64,000 bases of DNA from VGWB01 sp964480945 (GCA_964480945.1 CAYZRX010000001.1:1-64000); one strand, 5' to 3'. Counted from the stretch's first letter, positions 18,604-27,091 are shown. Program-made: numbers and translations. Notes: generated by a model not told the origin, from the sequence alone.

Positions 18604-20013
18604 GTGGTCGTTCACTACTCCAAATATGGACGCGTCTTCGACCTTCTGCCCGAGATGATTTTCATCGTCGACGACGAGCAGAAGATCGTCGATCACAATA
18701 TCGCCGCGATCGAAGGGATGGGGTACAGGTCGAAAGATCTGCTGAACAGCCCCCTGGAGATCATTCTCCCACCCGAACAGCGGCGCGTTCTTCTCAGCAT
18801 CTTGAAGACCGGTTTCAACGATCAGTCGCTCGATACCAAATTCGTGCGGGCCGACAAGTCCGTTTTGGATGTCCACGTCGATCTGCGAAAATTGTACTCT
18901 GCCGAGCGGTTCTACTCCGTCCTAATCGTTAAGGACATCACCGAGCAGAAGAAGCGCGAGCTCGATTACCTGCGGTTCTCCAATGTCATTCAGCATACGG
19001 TCAACCCCATCCAGATCACCGATGCAAGCGGCAAGATGGTATATGTCAATCCCGCTTTTGAGAGGGCAAGCGGCTATTCGAAAGACGAGCTGATCGGCAG
19101 GAACCCCAGGATCTTGAGCAGCGGCACGCATTCAAAAGAGTTCTGGCGCTCTGTGTGGGAGTATATCATGTCGCGGAAGGTCTGGGTGGGAGAGGTGCTG
19201 AACAGGCGGAAGGACGGGAATCCGTTTCATAGCGAGCTGGTAATTTCCCCTATTGTTGATGGTAACAACCATATCGTGGGATTCCTGGGAGCTCACCGCG
19301 ACATCACGGAACAGAAGATTCTCGAACAGCAGTTGGTCCGGTCCCAGAAGATGGAAAGCATCGGTACGTTGGCGGCGGGCATCGCTCACGAAGTCGGGAA
19401 CCCGCTCACTTCGATTTCTTCGCTTGTACAGGTCATCCAGCGGACGACGTCGGACGACTTTGCGAAGGAGAAACTGGAACTGATCAAGAATCAGATCAAC
19501 AGGATCGCGCGCATCATTCGCGATCTGGTGGATTTCTCCCGCCCCTCGGCGTATGTTACGAAGCCCACGGATGTAAACAACGTTGTGCGGGAGGCCTTGA
19601 ACATCGTTCAGTACGGGAAAAAGGTGAAGGACATCTCGTTCTCCCTGGAGCTTTCGGACGAGCTCCCGCCTCTCTTGGTCGTGCCCGACCAGCTCGCGCA
19701 AGTCTTCATCAATATTTTGATGAATGCAGTCGACGCCCTGGAAGGGAAAGCCGGATCCATCTGGATCAATTCACACCTTCGGAACGAGCATGTCGAGGTC
19801 AGTGTGCGTGACTCGGGGAAAGGAATCGCCCGGGGTGACCGGGATAAGATCTTCGAACCGTTCTTTACAACCAAGACCGTCGGGCAGGGCACCGGATTGG
19901 GGTTGTGGGTCAGTTACGGAATTGTGCAGAGTTTTGGCGGCGATATCCAGCTTGACAGCGATCTGGGAAAGGGAACCACCTTCAAGATCCTCCTACCTTT
20001 AAAAGGAGAATGA
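18604..20013 (+). CDS. Cytoplasmic PAS-domain sensor histidine kinase
   Basis: About 469 residues without membrane segments, so a soluble sensor. Two PAS domains (about 10-110, with DLLPEMIFIVDDEQKIV, and 120-240, with NPIQITDASGKMVYVNPAFE and the closing HRDITEQK) are followed by a HisKA domain with the phospho-accepting His in GIAHEVGNPL and a HATPase domain with VFINILMNAVDAL (N box), DSGKGI (G1) and GTGLGLWVS (G2). A GTG at 18604 has GAGGAG ten bases upstream and is favoured over a TTG at 18553. The gene overlaps the next, an NtrC-type regulator, by four bases, so the two form a two-component system. Confidence 0.9.
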   Translation: MVVHYSKYGRVFDLLPEMIFIVDDEQKIVDHNIAAIEGMGYRSKDLLNSPLEIILPPEQRRVLLSILKTGFNDQSLDTKFVRADKSVLDVHVDLRKLYSAERFYSVLIVKDITEQKKRELDYLRFSNVIQHTVNPIQITDASGKMVYVNPAFERASGYSKDELIGRNPRILSSGTHSKEFWRSVWEYIMSRKVWVGEVLNRRKDGNPFHSELVISPIVDGNNHIVGFLGAHRDITEQKILEQQLVRSQKMESIGTLAAGIAHEVGNPLTSISSLVQVIQRTTSDDFAKEKLELIKNQINRIARIIRDLVDFSRPSAYVTKPTDVNNVVREALNIVQYGKKVKDISFSLELSDELPPLLVVPDQLAQVFINILMNAVDALEGKAGSIWINSHLRNEHVEVSVRDSGKGIARGDRDKIFEPFFTTKTVGQGTGLGLWVSYGIVQSFGGDIQLDSDLGKGTTFKILLPLKGE

Positions 20014-21389
20014 GACGACTCATGGCTGAACGCATTTTGGTTGTTGACGATGAACAGATCATTCGGGAGTCTCTCAGCTTCGTATTGAAGAAAGAGGGAT
20101 ATCACGTTGAGGAGGCCGCAAACGGTAAGGAGGCGCTCGCAAAACAGGAGGGTCGGCCCTTTGATGTTGTCATTACGGACATTGAGATGCCCGAGATGCG
20201 CGGCATGGATCTCCTGGAACAGATTACGAAGCGGACGCCCGAGACCTTCGTTATTATGATCACAGCGTTTGCCTCCATCGAAACTGCCGTGGCGGCCTTG
20301 CGCAAAGGTGCGTACGACTATGTGCTGAAACCGGTCGACTTCGATGATATTCTCCATCGAATCAGAAAGCTGCTCGACCACCGCGCCCTCTCGCTGGAGA
20401 ATTCCCTCCTGCGACAAGAGGTCAACCGGACGTATGATTTTGACCAGATCATCGGCCAGAGCCAAAGCATGAAGCAGGTGTTCCAGATCATCAAGCGTGT
20501 TGCTTCAAGCGATGGGACGGTCCTGATCACAGGGAAGAGTGGCACGGGCAAAGAGCTGGTTGCCCGTGCGATCCATTACAACAGCCATCGGAAGCAGAAG
20601 CGATTCGTTGCCATTAACTGCGGCGCCATAGTCGAGACGCTCTTTGAAAGTGAGCTGTTCGGTCATAAGAAGGGCTCATTCACAGGCGCCACCACAGACA
20701 AGGATGGGCTCTTCAAGGTGGCGGACGGGGGAAGTGTTTTTCTTGACGAGGTGAGCGAAATCCCGTTGCATCTGCAAGTCAAACTTTTGCGCGCGATCGA
20801 ACAAACGGAGATTACTCCCGTCGGCTACACCGATCCTGTTACAATTGACGTCCGGATCATTGCCGCTACGAACCGTAATCTCCGGCAGGAAGTGGAGGCC
20901 GGCAAGTTCCGCGAGGACCTGTTCTACCGGCTCAATGTCGTCGAAATCGACCTCCCATCGCTCAGTGAAAGAAAAGAAGACATTCCAGTGCTCTGCCAAC
21001 ACTTCCTGGAAATCTACAAGAAGAACATGGGGCGTGCCATTCAAGGATTTACAAATGAAGCCATGAGCGCGCTGATGCAATACCAGTGGAAGGGCGAGGT
21101 GCGGGAGCTGGAAAATGTCATCGAGCGGGGCGTCATCTTCTGTGACAAAGACCTCATCGGCCTGGAGCATTTGCCGGAATCGTTTCGTCAGGTTGCTTCG
21201 CGTGGCCCTTCTTTCTCACCGAGCGCTCAGCAGACCTTGCGCGATGCGGTGAAGGCATTTGAGCGAACGTACATCGAGCAAGTGCTCGCGCAACATGAGC
21301 GGAACAAGGAGGCAACGGCGCAGGCGCTCGGGGTCAGTCTCTCGTCATTATACAGGAAGATGGAAGAACTTGAGATTCCCACCAGATGA
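20010..21389 (+). CDS. NtrC-family sigma-54-dependent response regulator
   Basis: A 459-residue protein with three domains. The receiver (about 8-120) has phospho-acceptor Asp in VVITDIEMPE and Lys in YVLKPVD. The AAA+ domain (about 147-370) has Walker A GKSGTGKE, the sigma-54 contact loop GSFTGA, Walker B GGSVFLDEV and the arginine finger region FREDLFYRLNV. The Fis-type helix-turn-helix (about 415-457) includes KEATAQALGVSLSSLYRK. It activates sigma-54 promoters on phosphorylation by the overlapping kinase. The ATG at 20010 overlaps the kinase stop (ATGA); 20022 is an alternative start. Confidence 0.95.
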   Translation: MRRLMAERILVVDDEQIIRESLSFVLKKEGYHVEEAANGKEALAKQEGRPFDVVITDIEMPEMRGMDLLEQITKRTPETFVIMITAFASIETAVAALRKGAYDYVLKPVDFDDILHRIRKLLDHRALSLENSLLRQEVNRTYDFDQIIGQSQSMKQVFQIIKRVASSDGTVLITGKSGTGKELVARAIHYNSHRKQKRFVAINCGAIVETLFESELFGHKKGSFTGATTDKDGLFKVADGGSVFLDEVSEIPLHLQVKLLRAIEQTEITPVGYTDPVTIDVRIIAATNRNLRQEVEAGKFREDLFYRLNVVEIDLPSLSERKEDIPVLCQHFLEIYKKNMGRAIQGFTNEAMSALMQYQWKGEVRELENVIERGVIFCDKDLIGLEHLPESFRQVASRGPSFSPSAQQTLRDAVKAFERTYIEQVLAQHERNKEATAQALGVSLSSLYRKMEELEIPTR

Positions 21390-21645
21390 GATCCGGCCTC
21401 GAAGAGATCGCATTGCTGCATCATCTGCCGTTTTCCATAAACCGCCGGGGGAGAGAAGTCCGCAAGACGAGCATGAAGTGAAGCTCCTGAGGGCCACATA
21501 TTCAGGCAGTTTTGTCTTCTAACTATTGAGAATTTCCCCTTTCAGCCCTTCTCATTATTGACCATCCACGCGAAATCTAAGCAGTTTCCGTTCCTGTTTC
21601 TTCTCGAAATTGGCAGTTTTGACGAAAGCCCCGCAGAGCGCCAGT

Positions 21646-21661
21646 TGGCACGCTCCTTGCA
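21646..21661 (+). promoter_or_regulatory. Sigma-54 (-24/-12) promoter
   Basis: TGGCACGCTCCTTGCA matches the sigma-54 consensus TGGCAC-N5-TTGCW completely, with GG and GC exactly 12 bases apart. The expected transcript start is near 21673, 61 bases before the Fis-type gene. The NtrC-type activator is encoded just upstream. Confidence 0.9.
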
Positions 21662-21733
21662 GCCGAAGACGACGGTGTAGACCCAGTCGCGCTTTAGCGT
21701 TCTCACACATGTCTACAAAACGAGGAGGAAAAA

Positions 21734-22003
21734 ATGGAGCGATCAAGAGTCCAATCGTCTTTCGCACCGGAAGGATTGGTGGCTGGAAATCTGAAGGAGT
21801 CCGTGCGAACGTACGAACGCGCGTTGATCATCGATGCGTTGAAAGTGAACGGGAACGACAAACGGAAAGTGGCGAAGCTGCTCGGCATAAGCCTGTCATC
21901 TCTCTACCGGAAGCTCCGCGAACTTTCGATCGAGGGGTTTGACGATGCAGAGAAACGCGAAGCGGAGCGCGAGGGTGCCGAGATGCACTCAGCGCTTACT
22001 TGA
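21734..22003 (+). CDS. Stand-alone Fis-type helix-turn-helix protein
   Basis: An 89-residue protein whose central part, ERALIIDALKVNGNDKRKVA then KLLGISLSSLYRKLREL, is a Fis/HTH_8 DNA-binding domain. It closely resembles the C-terminal domain of the NtrC-type regulator encoded 350 bases upstream (both have SLSSLYRK). No receiver or AAA+ domain is present, so it cannot activate sigma-54 by itself. The ATG follows GAGGAGG by six bases. It is transcribed from a clear sigma-54 promoter and could act as a modulator competing for the same enhancer sites (inference). Confidence 0.85.
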   Translation: MERSRVQSSFAPEGLVAGNLKESVRTYERALIIDALKVNGNDKRKVAKLLGISLSSLYRKLRELSIEGFDDAEKREAEREGAEMHSALT

Positions 22004-22095
22004 ATCGAGAGCAGACTAGCAACATGCGGATGCGCCGCGGGAAACGGGGAAGATCGTAGACGCATCTCGCAAAGTTCTTGGAAGGAGTGGAGACC

Positions 22096-22290
22096 ATGAA
22101 GCCAGGTTGGTGGGTTGTAGGGCTGGTTGCCGTCGCGGTGGGCGGCACATGGATGTATCTTCGTCGTTTTCGGGGGGATGACACGCGTTCATTCCATTTC
22201 GTCGATGACGAGTCTGCACTGAAGAACTTCGGTGCCTTTCCGCCGGAATTGCCCGAAAATGAATTTGAGGGAGTGAACTTCCTCTTCTAG
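22096..22290 (+). CDS. Small single-pass membrane protein
   Basis: A 64-residue protein with one membrane helix at about residues 4-24 (WWVVGLVAVAVGGTWMYL), then RRF, placing the C-terminus probably in the cytoplasm by the positive-inside rule. The tail is acidic and polar. GGAG repeats precede the ATG at 22096. I do not recognise it. It follows the Fis-type gene by 92 bases and may share its sigma-54 promoter. Confidence 0.65.
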   Translation: MKPGWWVVGLVAVAVGGTWMYLRRFRGDDTRSFHFVDDESALKNFGAFPPELPENEFEGVNFLF

Positions 22291-22424
22291 CTTCAGCTCA
22301 TCCCTCATTTTGCTGGCGGCGAGGGAGTCGAATGACGCCGGTCTGTCATGCCATTTTTCCGACATCTTCGATCCAAGGAGGTTGCGTTTCCTTCCGCTCA
22401 TTCTTCTGGTTTCAACTGTTGACG

Positions 22425-22494
22425 ACCCACAAGGCGCCGCAGGTGTCTTTCTCATTGGGCGAGCTTCGAGAGAGATGCCACTTGTGGGTTTTTT
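22425..22494 (+). terminator. Long two-part hairpin with T tract
   Basis: ACCCACAAG (22425-22433) pairs with CTTGTGGGT (22481-22489), and inside it GGTGTCTTTCTC (22442-22453) pairs, with G-U pairs, with GAGAGAGATGCC (22468-22479). An asymmetric internal loop of eight bases separates the two stems. Six T follow. This is a terminator, or a structured small RNA ending in one. The outer stem core recurs in the hairpin at 25993-26073. Confidence 0.75.
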
Positions 22495-22581
22495 GTTGCA
22501 GTCCCTCCGAGCGAGGCTGTTCGTGATTGCTCTGATCAGCGGTACCATCAATTGACCTAGGTTGAGCCTCATCCCGACTTG

Positions 22582-23040
22582 ATGCATATGGACGGAGCGA
22601 CCCGGAAAATCTTGGCTGAGCAATTGTCGGAGTCGATGTTCGATGTGGCCGAGAGTTGCCAGCTGAAGTTGGAGCGCACAGCCGAGAGGCTGAAGCTCAC
22701 GTTCTCGGAATTCAAACTCATCCGCGCGATGGGAGGCGAACGGATGCTGCGAGCAGGGGAGCTTGCCCGACGGATGCAGCTGTCGAGCAGCCGCCTTACT
22801 CGCATCCTGGACGGTCTGGTGAAGAAGGGACTCGCTCGACGTGAGGTGAGCCCGAGAGATCGACGGGTGGTTGAGGTGACCCTCACGCCGGAAGGCGAAA
22901 AAGTACAAGCTGACCTCCAGGAGGCATGGCTTCAGGCTCACGAGGAGGTCGTGGAACTGCTCCCTGCTGAGGAGCGCGAATCTGTGGTGCTGGGCGTGAC
23001 GAAGCTGAGCCAGGTGGCCAAAGAGTGGAGCAAGCGCTGA
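22582..23040 (+). CDS. MarR-family transcriptional regulator
   Basis: A 152-residue winged-helix protein. The DNA-binding part includes RAGELARRMQLSSSRLTRIL (helix-turn-helix) and the wing KGLARREVSPRDRRVVEVTLTPEG, which ends in the typical LTPEG motif. Flanking helices (residues 5-40 and 110-150) form the dimer interface. Members bind palindromic operators and often respond to small ligands or oxidants. Starts at 22579 (TTG), 22582 and 22588 are all possible, and none has a clear ribosome binding site. The gene stands alone; targets are unknown. Confidence 0.85.
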   Translation: MHMDGATRKILAEQLSESMFDVAESCQLKLERTAERLKLTFSEFKLIRAMGGERMLRAGELARRMQLSSSRLTRILDGLVKKGLARREVSPRDRRVVEVTLTPEGEKVQADLQEAWLQAHEEVVELLPAEERESVVLGVTKLSQVAKEWSKR

Positions 23041-23580
23041 GCGTCCGACGGGTTCGTGTGTTCAAAGTGTCGACCGACCGATTCTTGCCCGCAGCGGACT
23101 ACATCTCGCCAGCGCGCGCAAGAACGAACTCCAGCTGCAAACTCTGATGATCCTCTTCGCCTGCTGAGCACGGTGAAGCGAAAGCCGAGTCGCGGGGAAA
23201 TAGCGAGGCACTACTGTTTGCTCTCTGCACTTACGCAGGGACCTCTGCGCTGGCGACACTCACCCTTCAGCGGATTTTCCCTGCACATTCGATGACTTGC
23301 CCAAAGCCTCTTCGTTAACCCCTCGAATCCTACCGACCGTGCCAACCCAATTCAGCCGCGGGTCCATCCAAGCCATGAAGTCAATCTAACCACTGGAGGG
23401 GGGCCTCTGCACTGACCGGTTTTCGCTTTCGAATCGAAGTGCTCTGTCTCGGCCCTGCACAAGGGCTAGGTTCCGAAGTGTGGGAAAGTGCGTTGTAGGT
23501 ATTATTTGAATTGAAAAACCGCCGTTTCTGTCGTCGCATGTGTGATAAATGACAATCGCGAATCCTGCTGGTTATTCAAT

Positions 23581-23630
23581 AAAATCGACAAAACTGGCCG
23601 CTTTGCGAAGCTGGCGGCGAGTCCGATTTT
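23581..23630 (+). ncRNA. Candidate structured RNA element
   Basis: AAAATCG (23581-23587) pairs with CGATTTT (23624-23630). Inside, GCTT-TGCG-AAGC forms a small perfect hairpin and GCCGC can pair with GCGGC in an alternative fold. It lies about 230 bases before the nonaheme cytochrome gene. No known riboswitch consensus was recognised. Confidence 0.3.
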
Positions 23631-23740
23631 CGGCACAGTTATTGAATTTTTCACACCGATCTATGTTGGAATTCTCAACAGCTCCAGGATTCACGTGGGC
23701 ATTCCTTTTTCTCGATATCGCGGTTTTTGAGAAGAGTATT

Positions 23741-23756
23741 TGGGGGATTGTGTGCT
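23741..23756 (+). promoter_or_regulatory. Weak sigma-54-like promoter
   Basis: TGGGGGATTGTGTGCT keeps the GG and GC doublets at exactly 12 bases, but the rest of both boxes is degenerate. It lies about 100 bases before the nonaheme cytochrome gene, a suitable distance. Confidence 0.3.
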
Positions 23757-23855
23757 AATACCGCTGATCGTCTCGTTACACGCATCGTGGAGAATTTGAA
23801 ATTCTATGAACTCATTTCTTCCTCATCTACCCATCATTCAACTGAGGAGTAATCT

Positions 23856-25913
23856 ATGAAACGGACTGTTACACTCTGCCTGCTACTGTTTCTCGCAGTC
23901 GGCGTTGTGATGGCTCAGAAGACAGTCATCAAAGTGGAAGCGATGTCTCAGGGCCGTCTAAGCCAAATAGGCGTTCCCACGACGACACACTACATGTCGA
24001 GCGGGCTGGCTGTTGTTGGTGTTGGCTCGAAAGTATGGCTTTCGGGCTGGGATGCGACAGGTGACACCGCGTTCATGGCCGCGTCGAACTATCTCTGGTC
24101 GATCGTTTCCAAACCGACCGGCTCGATGGCAACCCTGGACAGCACGACGACCCAGTGGACGGGATTTCGTCCGGACACAGTTGGCGAGTACGTCGTGAAA
24201 CTCGTGATCAACGGCAAGGACACCTCAGTGACGATCACGGGGGCGAATTACGTCGGTTGTGATCGCAACAATGTTGCTCCGGAGAGACTCAACTGCGCGA
24301 CATGTCACGCGACGTTTGCCGAGCCCGAGAAGTTCGCGGAGTGGAAGAACTCTCCTCACGCAACAATATTTGAGCAGGGACTGGATGGTGTGCTGGGCAC
24401 CCATTGGGGAGAGAGCTGTCTAGGCTGCCACACTGTGGGCGATGACACGTTGGCATCGAATCGAGGGTATGATGATGTTGCCTCCGAGGTAGGATTCAAC
24501 TTTTCGCAATGGACGAACTATCACCCTGGCCTCTATGATTCACTTCTCACAACCAACCAGAAGGCGGTGACGCTCGTGGCTGGGATTGGATGTGAGAACT
24601 GCCACGGGCCGAAGAATCCGGATCACTACGGTGTCGGCACGCAGCCTGCGACGATGAATGAAGGAATTTGTATACAGTGCCACGACGCGCCGACTCACCA
24701 CGTCGTTCCCTTCCAATGGCAGAACTCAGGACACGCCTCACCCCCGTGGGAAAGCGGCTTCGGATCGAGCGGCACGACGCCAGTAACGTCCTATACGTTT
24801 AGCGCGTGCGTGCGCTGTCACGATGGAGGAGCATTCAAGGATTTCACCGAAGGGAAGAGTTTCGACAACACGACGGCCTCAGGCTACAGTTACCTCACGC
24901 GGACGACCATCAATTGCCAGACCTGCCACGACCCACACTCCACAGAGCTTCGGCAGACGCCGGTGAGTTCCGACACTCTGGGCAATGGCTACAGCTACAC
25001 GAGCGACAACTTCGGTTCGGGGAAGATCTGCTTGAACTGCCACAAGTATCGTCGTGACGCAGACTCGTACGTAAAAACGAGTCTCAGCTCCCACTGGGGC
25101 CCTCACTATTTCGGCGCAGCGGACCTGATGCTGGGACAGAACGGTTACACGTTTGGCGATGTCGTCCCGACGGAGCTGACGAGGAGTGGTCATATGATCG
25201 TCGGGAACACGTGCGTGGGTTGCCACATGCAGGCGACGCCGAGCAGCGGGCCGGCCGTGAACATGACGGGCGGCCACACGTGGAAGATCAGCTATACGGC
25301 TCCCGACGGGACAGTGTACGAAAACCTGGAAGTGTGCAAGAATTGCCACACCGATATCGAGAGCACAAAGGCCAATTTCGATACAAAGATCGACGGCCTT
25401 ATGAAGCAGGTTGCGGAGAGTCTTCCGCCGTATGGAAGTGAGGATATCGACTGGAGCCAGATCTCATCCGCCCCGAACAAGGCTCTGCTGGAGCAGGTAT
25501 ACTGGAATTACCAGTATGTGGCGAATGGTGGGAGCGCCATTCACAATCCGCGGTATACCACGTACCTTCTCCAGAGGTCGCTGCAGGCGCTTGGAGTGGC
25601 AACAGATGTGGAGCCTCTTGCGGGCACTCTGCCGACAACATATGAGCTGTCACAAAACTATCCTAACCCGTTCAACCCGACGACGCAGATCCGATTCTCT
25701 CTGCCGCGAGAGTCAAACGTCAGGCTTGTCGTGTTTGACATCGTTGGGCGAGTCGTGACGACGCTGGTCGATCAGAAAATGTCGGCCGGGATCCACCAGG
25801 TGACCTGGAATGGTCGGGATCAAGATGGCCGGTCTGTGTCGAGCGGTGTTTATTTTTACCACATCCAGGCCGAAGGATTTTCCGCCACAAAGAAAATGGC
25901 CCTCATCAAGTAG
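23856..25913 (+). CDS. Nonaheme cytochrome c with T9SS sorting domain
   Basis: A 685-residue exported protein. Signal peptide: residues 1-20 (LLLFLAVGVVMAQ). An Ig-like beta domain occupies about 30-135. Nine CxxCH motifs follow (CATCH, CLGCH, CENCH, CIQCH, CVRCH, CQTCH, CLNCH, CVGCH, CKNCH), giving nine c-type hemes. The C-terminal 90 residues are a type IX sorting domain (YELSQNYPNPFNPTTQI ... SGVYFYHI ... KKMALIK). This predicts export through the outer membrane and surface attachment, fitting a cell-surface electron carrier. GAGGAG precedes the ATG. It stands apart from the main cytochrome operon, 2.7 kb away. Confidence 0.92.
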   Translation: MKRTVTLCLLLFLAVGVVMAQKTVIKVEAMSQGRLSQIGVPTTTHYMSSGLAVVGVGSKVWLSGWDATGDTAFMAASNYLWSIVSKPTGSMATLDSTTTQWTGFRPDTVGEYVVKLVINGKDTSVTITGANYVGCDRNNVAPERLNCATCHATFAEPEKFAEWKNSPHATIFEQGLDGVLGTHWGESCLGCHTVGDDTLASNRGYDDVASEVGFNFSQWTNYHPGLYDSLLTTNQKAVTLVAGIGCENCHGPKNPDHYGVGTQPATMNEGICIQCHDAPTHHVVPFQWQNSGHASPPWESGFGSSGTTPVTSYTFSACVRCHDGGAFKDFTEGKSFDNTTASGYSYLTRTTINCQTCHDPHSTELRQTPVSSDTLGNGYSYTSDNFGSGKICLNCHKYRRDADSYVKTSLSSHWGPHYFGAADLMLGQNGYTFGDVVPTELTRSGHMIVGNTCVGCHMQATPSSGPAVNMTGGHTWKISYTAPDGTVYENLEVCKNCHTDIESTKANFDTKIDGLMKQVAESLPPYGSEDIDWSQISSAPNKALLEQVYWNYQYVANGGSAIHNPRYTTYLLQRSLQALGVATDVEPLAGTLPTTYELSQNYPNPFNPTTQIRFSLPRESNVRLVVFDIVGRVVTTLVDQKMSAGIHQVTWNGRDQDGRSVSSGVYFYHIQAEGFSATKKMALIK

Positions 25914-25992
25914 TGTCGGGCTGTTTTTGAGTCCCGTCAGTTCCCGACGCCTGGCTACAGGCTGGCGCTGACCTGGGACTCTTCCAAGGGCG

Positions 25993-26073
25993 AAGCCCAC
26001 AAGGGAGCAGGCTGTGTCTCCACACAAGTGGATGCCTTCCAAAGCCGCTCATCCTTGTGGGCTTTCTCTTTTT
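25993..26073 (+). terminator. Long hairpin terminator after the nonaheme gene
   Basis: AAGCCCACAAGG (25993-26004) is perfectly complementary to CCTTGTGGGCTT (26053-26064). A T-rich stretch with five consecutive T follows. The 48-base interior can fold further (GAGC with GCTC). The stem core CCCACAAG/CTTGTGGG also occurs in the hairpin at 22425-22494. Confidence 0.8.
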
Positions 26074-26200
26074 GACAAATTGCGAAACCAGTTCCTGGAA
26101 TTAGAGAAGTCTCGTTACCGAGAGATGAGAAATCATATCAAAAAAGACCTCTTGATGTAGTTTTCCACGGCCGCTCCCACCCCCCAATGGCGAACTTGCG

Positions 26201-26215
26201 TGGCATACATATTGA
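26201..26215 (+). promoter_or_regulatory. Possible sigma-54 promoter variant
   Basis: TGGCATACATATTGA keeps the sigma-54 spacing and most of both boxes, but has GA in place of the -12 GC. The gene at 26245 begins about 20 bases after the expected transcript start. Confidence 0.3.
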
Positions 26216-26244
26216 GCAGTTTACCTGGGGAAAGTGAGAACGGT

Positions 26245-26673
26245 ATGTACCCTGCAGAGTCAATGCGAACAAAGAACCTTACGGCGACTCGACTGAAGCC
26301 AAATGCCGGGCGCGCGAGAATTCTCGTTTTCAGTCCTGATCCGGATCTAGCGAAGAGCCTTTCACTTCTGCTGGAGGATCAATTTGAGATCGCGTGCGAG
26401 GTGCAGCTTGAGCATCTGAAGAAAGCCATTGTCTCCACGGCACCGGCTTTGTTGCTCATTGACTTATTTTCGTTTCCTTCCGATATTCTGAAAGAAGTAA
26501 ATGTTCTGCGCGCAAGTCACTTGAAGATCCCGGTTGTGTTGTTGCGCGTGTATCGACAGTTGAGCCCAGAGTTGGAAGAAAAGATCAGGGATCTGGCCGA
26601 TCTGGTGCTCTACAAGCCCTTTGATGTGAACGTCGTCGCGGACGCGATCTACAAGCTTTTGGACGAGCAGTAG
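26245..26673 (+). CDS. Degenerate response-regulator receiver protein
   Basis: A 142-residue single-domain protein with a receiver-like fold. The acidic pocket is replaced by FSPDPD; an Asp stands at the phospho-acceptor strand end (ALLLIDLF) and Lys-Pro is kept (YKPFDV). The usual Ser/Thr is not recognisable (VVLLRVYR). It may therefore be phosphorylated poorly or act without phosphorylation. No output domain is present. The start at 26245 is preferred to a GTG at 26200, which falls in the possible promoter. It precedes a DksA/TraR-like gene by 58 bases. Confidence 0.7.
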   Translation: MYPAESMRTKNLTATRLKPNAGRARILVFSPDPDLAKSLSLLLEDQFEIACEVQLEHLKKAIVSTAPALLLIDLFSFPSDILKEVNVLRASHLKIPVVLLRVYRQLSPELEEKIRDLADLVLYKPFDVNVVADAIYKLLDEQ

Positions 26674-26731
26674 TCGCGAAAAGCGTCTGAACACCCAGAA
26701 CTCTCGGCAGTCTCGAAAGGGGGTGTGAATC

Positions 26732-27091
26732 GTGACAAGTGCGGCCGACATCAGCCGGATCAAAGAGGCGATGCTGAAGCAGCTCGATACGACTTTCCGC
26801 CAGAATTATCATCAATCCCTCTCTGAAGTTCTCAACGAGCTCCGAATGAGGAGCGTTATCTCTCTCCCCGATCCCAGTCCGGACAAGGTGTTCTCGGTCA
26901 TCCTGCAGACCCGGGTGTTGACATACAAGCCTTCGGCGTCGGTCGCTCGTTTGCGGGAAGCTCTCGAGCGCATGGCGATAGGGAAGTACGGCACGTGTGT
27001 GCGGTGCGGACGCGAGATCGATGTTGACATTCTGCTCGGCGATCCGTCGGCTACGTCGTGCCCCATGTGTCAGGAGAAGCCAAACGGCTAA
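26732..27091 (+). CDS. DksA/TraR-type zinc finger protein
   Basis: A 119-residue protein. The N-terminal two-thirds are helical. The C-terminal part carries a four-cysteine zinc site, Cys89-x2-Cys92 (CVRC) and Cys110-x2-Cys113 (CPMC), with the family pattern ALERMAIGKYGTCVRCGREI. DksA/TraR proteins bind RNA polymerase through the secondary channel and modulate initiation, often with ppGpp. Whether this copy does so depends on coiled-coil tip residues, which are not obvious here. It starts with GTG behind AAAGGGGGTG. Confidence 0.85.
   Translation: MTSAADISRIKEAMLKQLDTTFRQNYHQSLSEVLNELRMRSVISLPDPSPDKVFSVILQTRVLTYKPSASVARLREALERMAIGKYGTCVRCGREIDVDILLGDPSATSCPMCQEKPNG

Larger units (their letters stand above)
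23041..23855. other. Non-coding region upstream of the nonaheme cytochrome gene
   Basis: About 815 bases without a credible gene. The second half (about 23480-23855) is richer in A and T than its surroundings. It holds a small structured element at 23581-23630 and a weak sigma-54-like sequence at 23741-23756. Confidence 0.5.

Noticed and set aside
22425..22494. Cyclic-di-GMP or other metabolite riboswitch
   Set aside because: No conserved riboswitch core was found; the hairpin ends in a T tract after genes, which fits a terminator.
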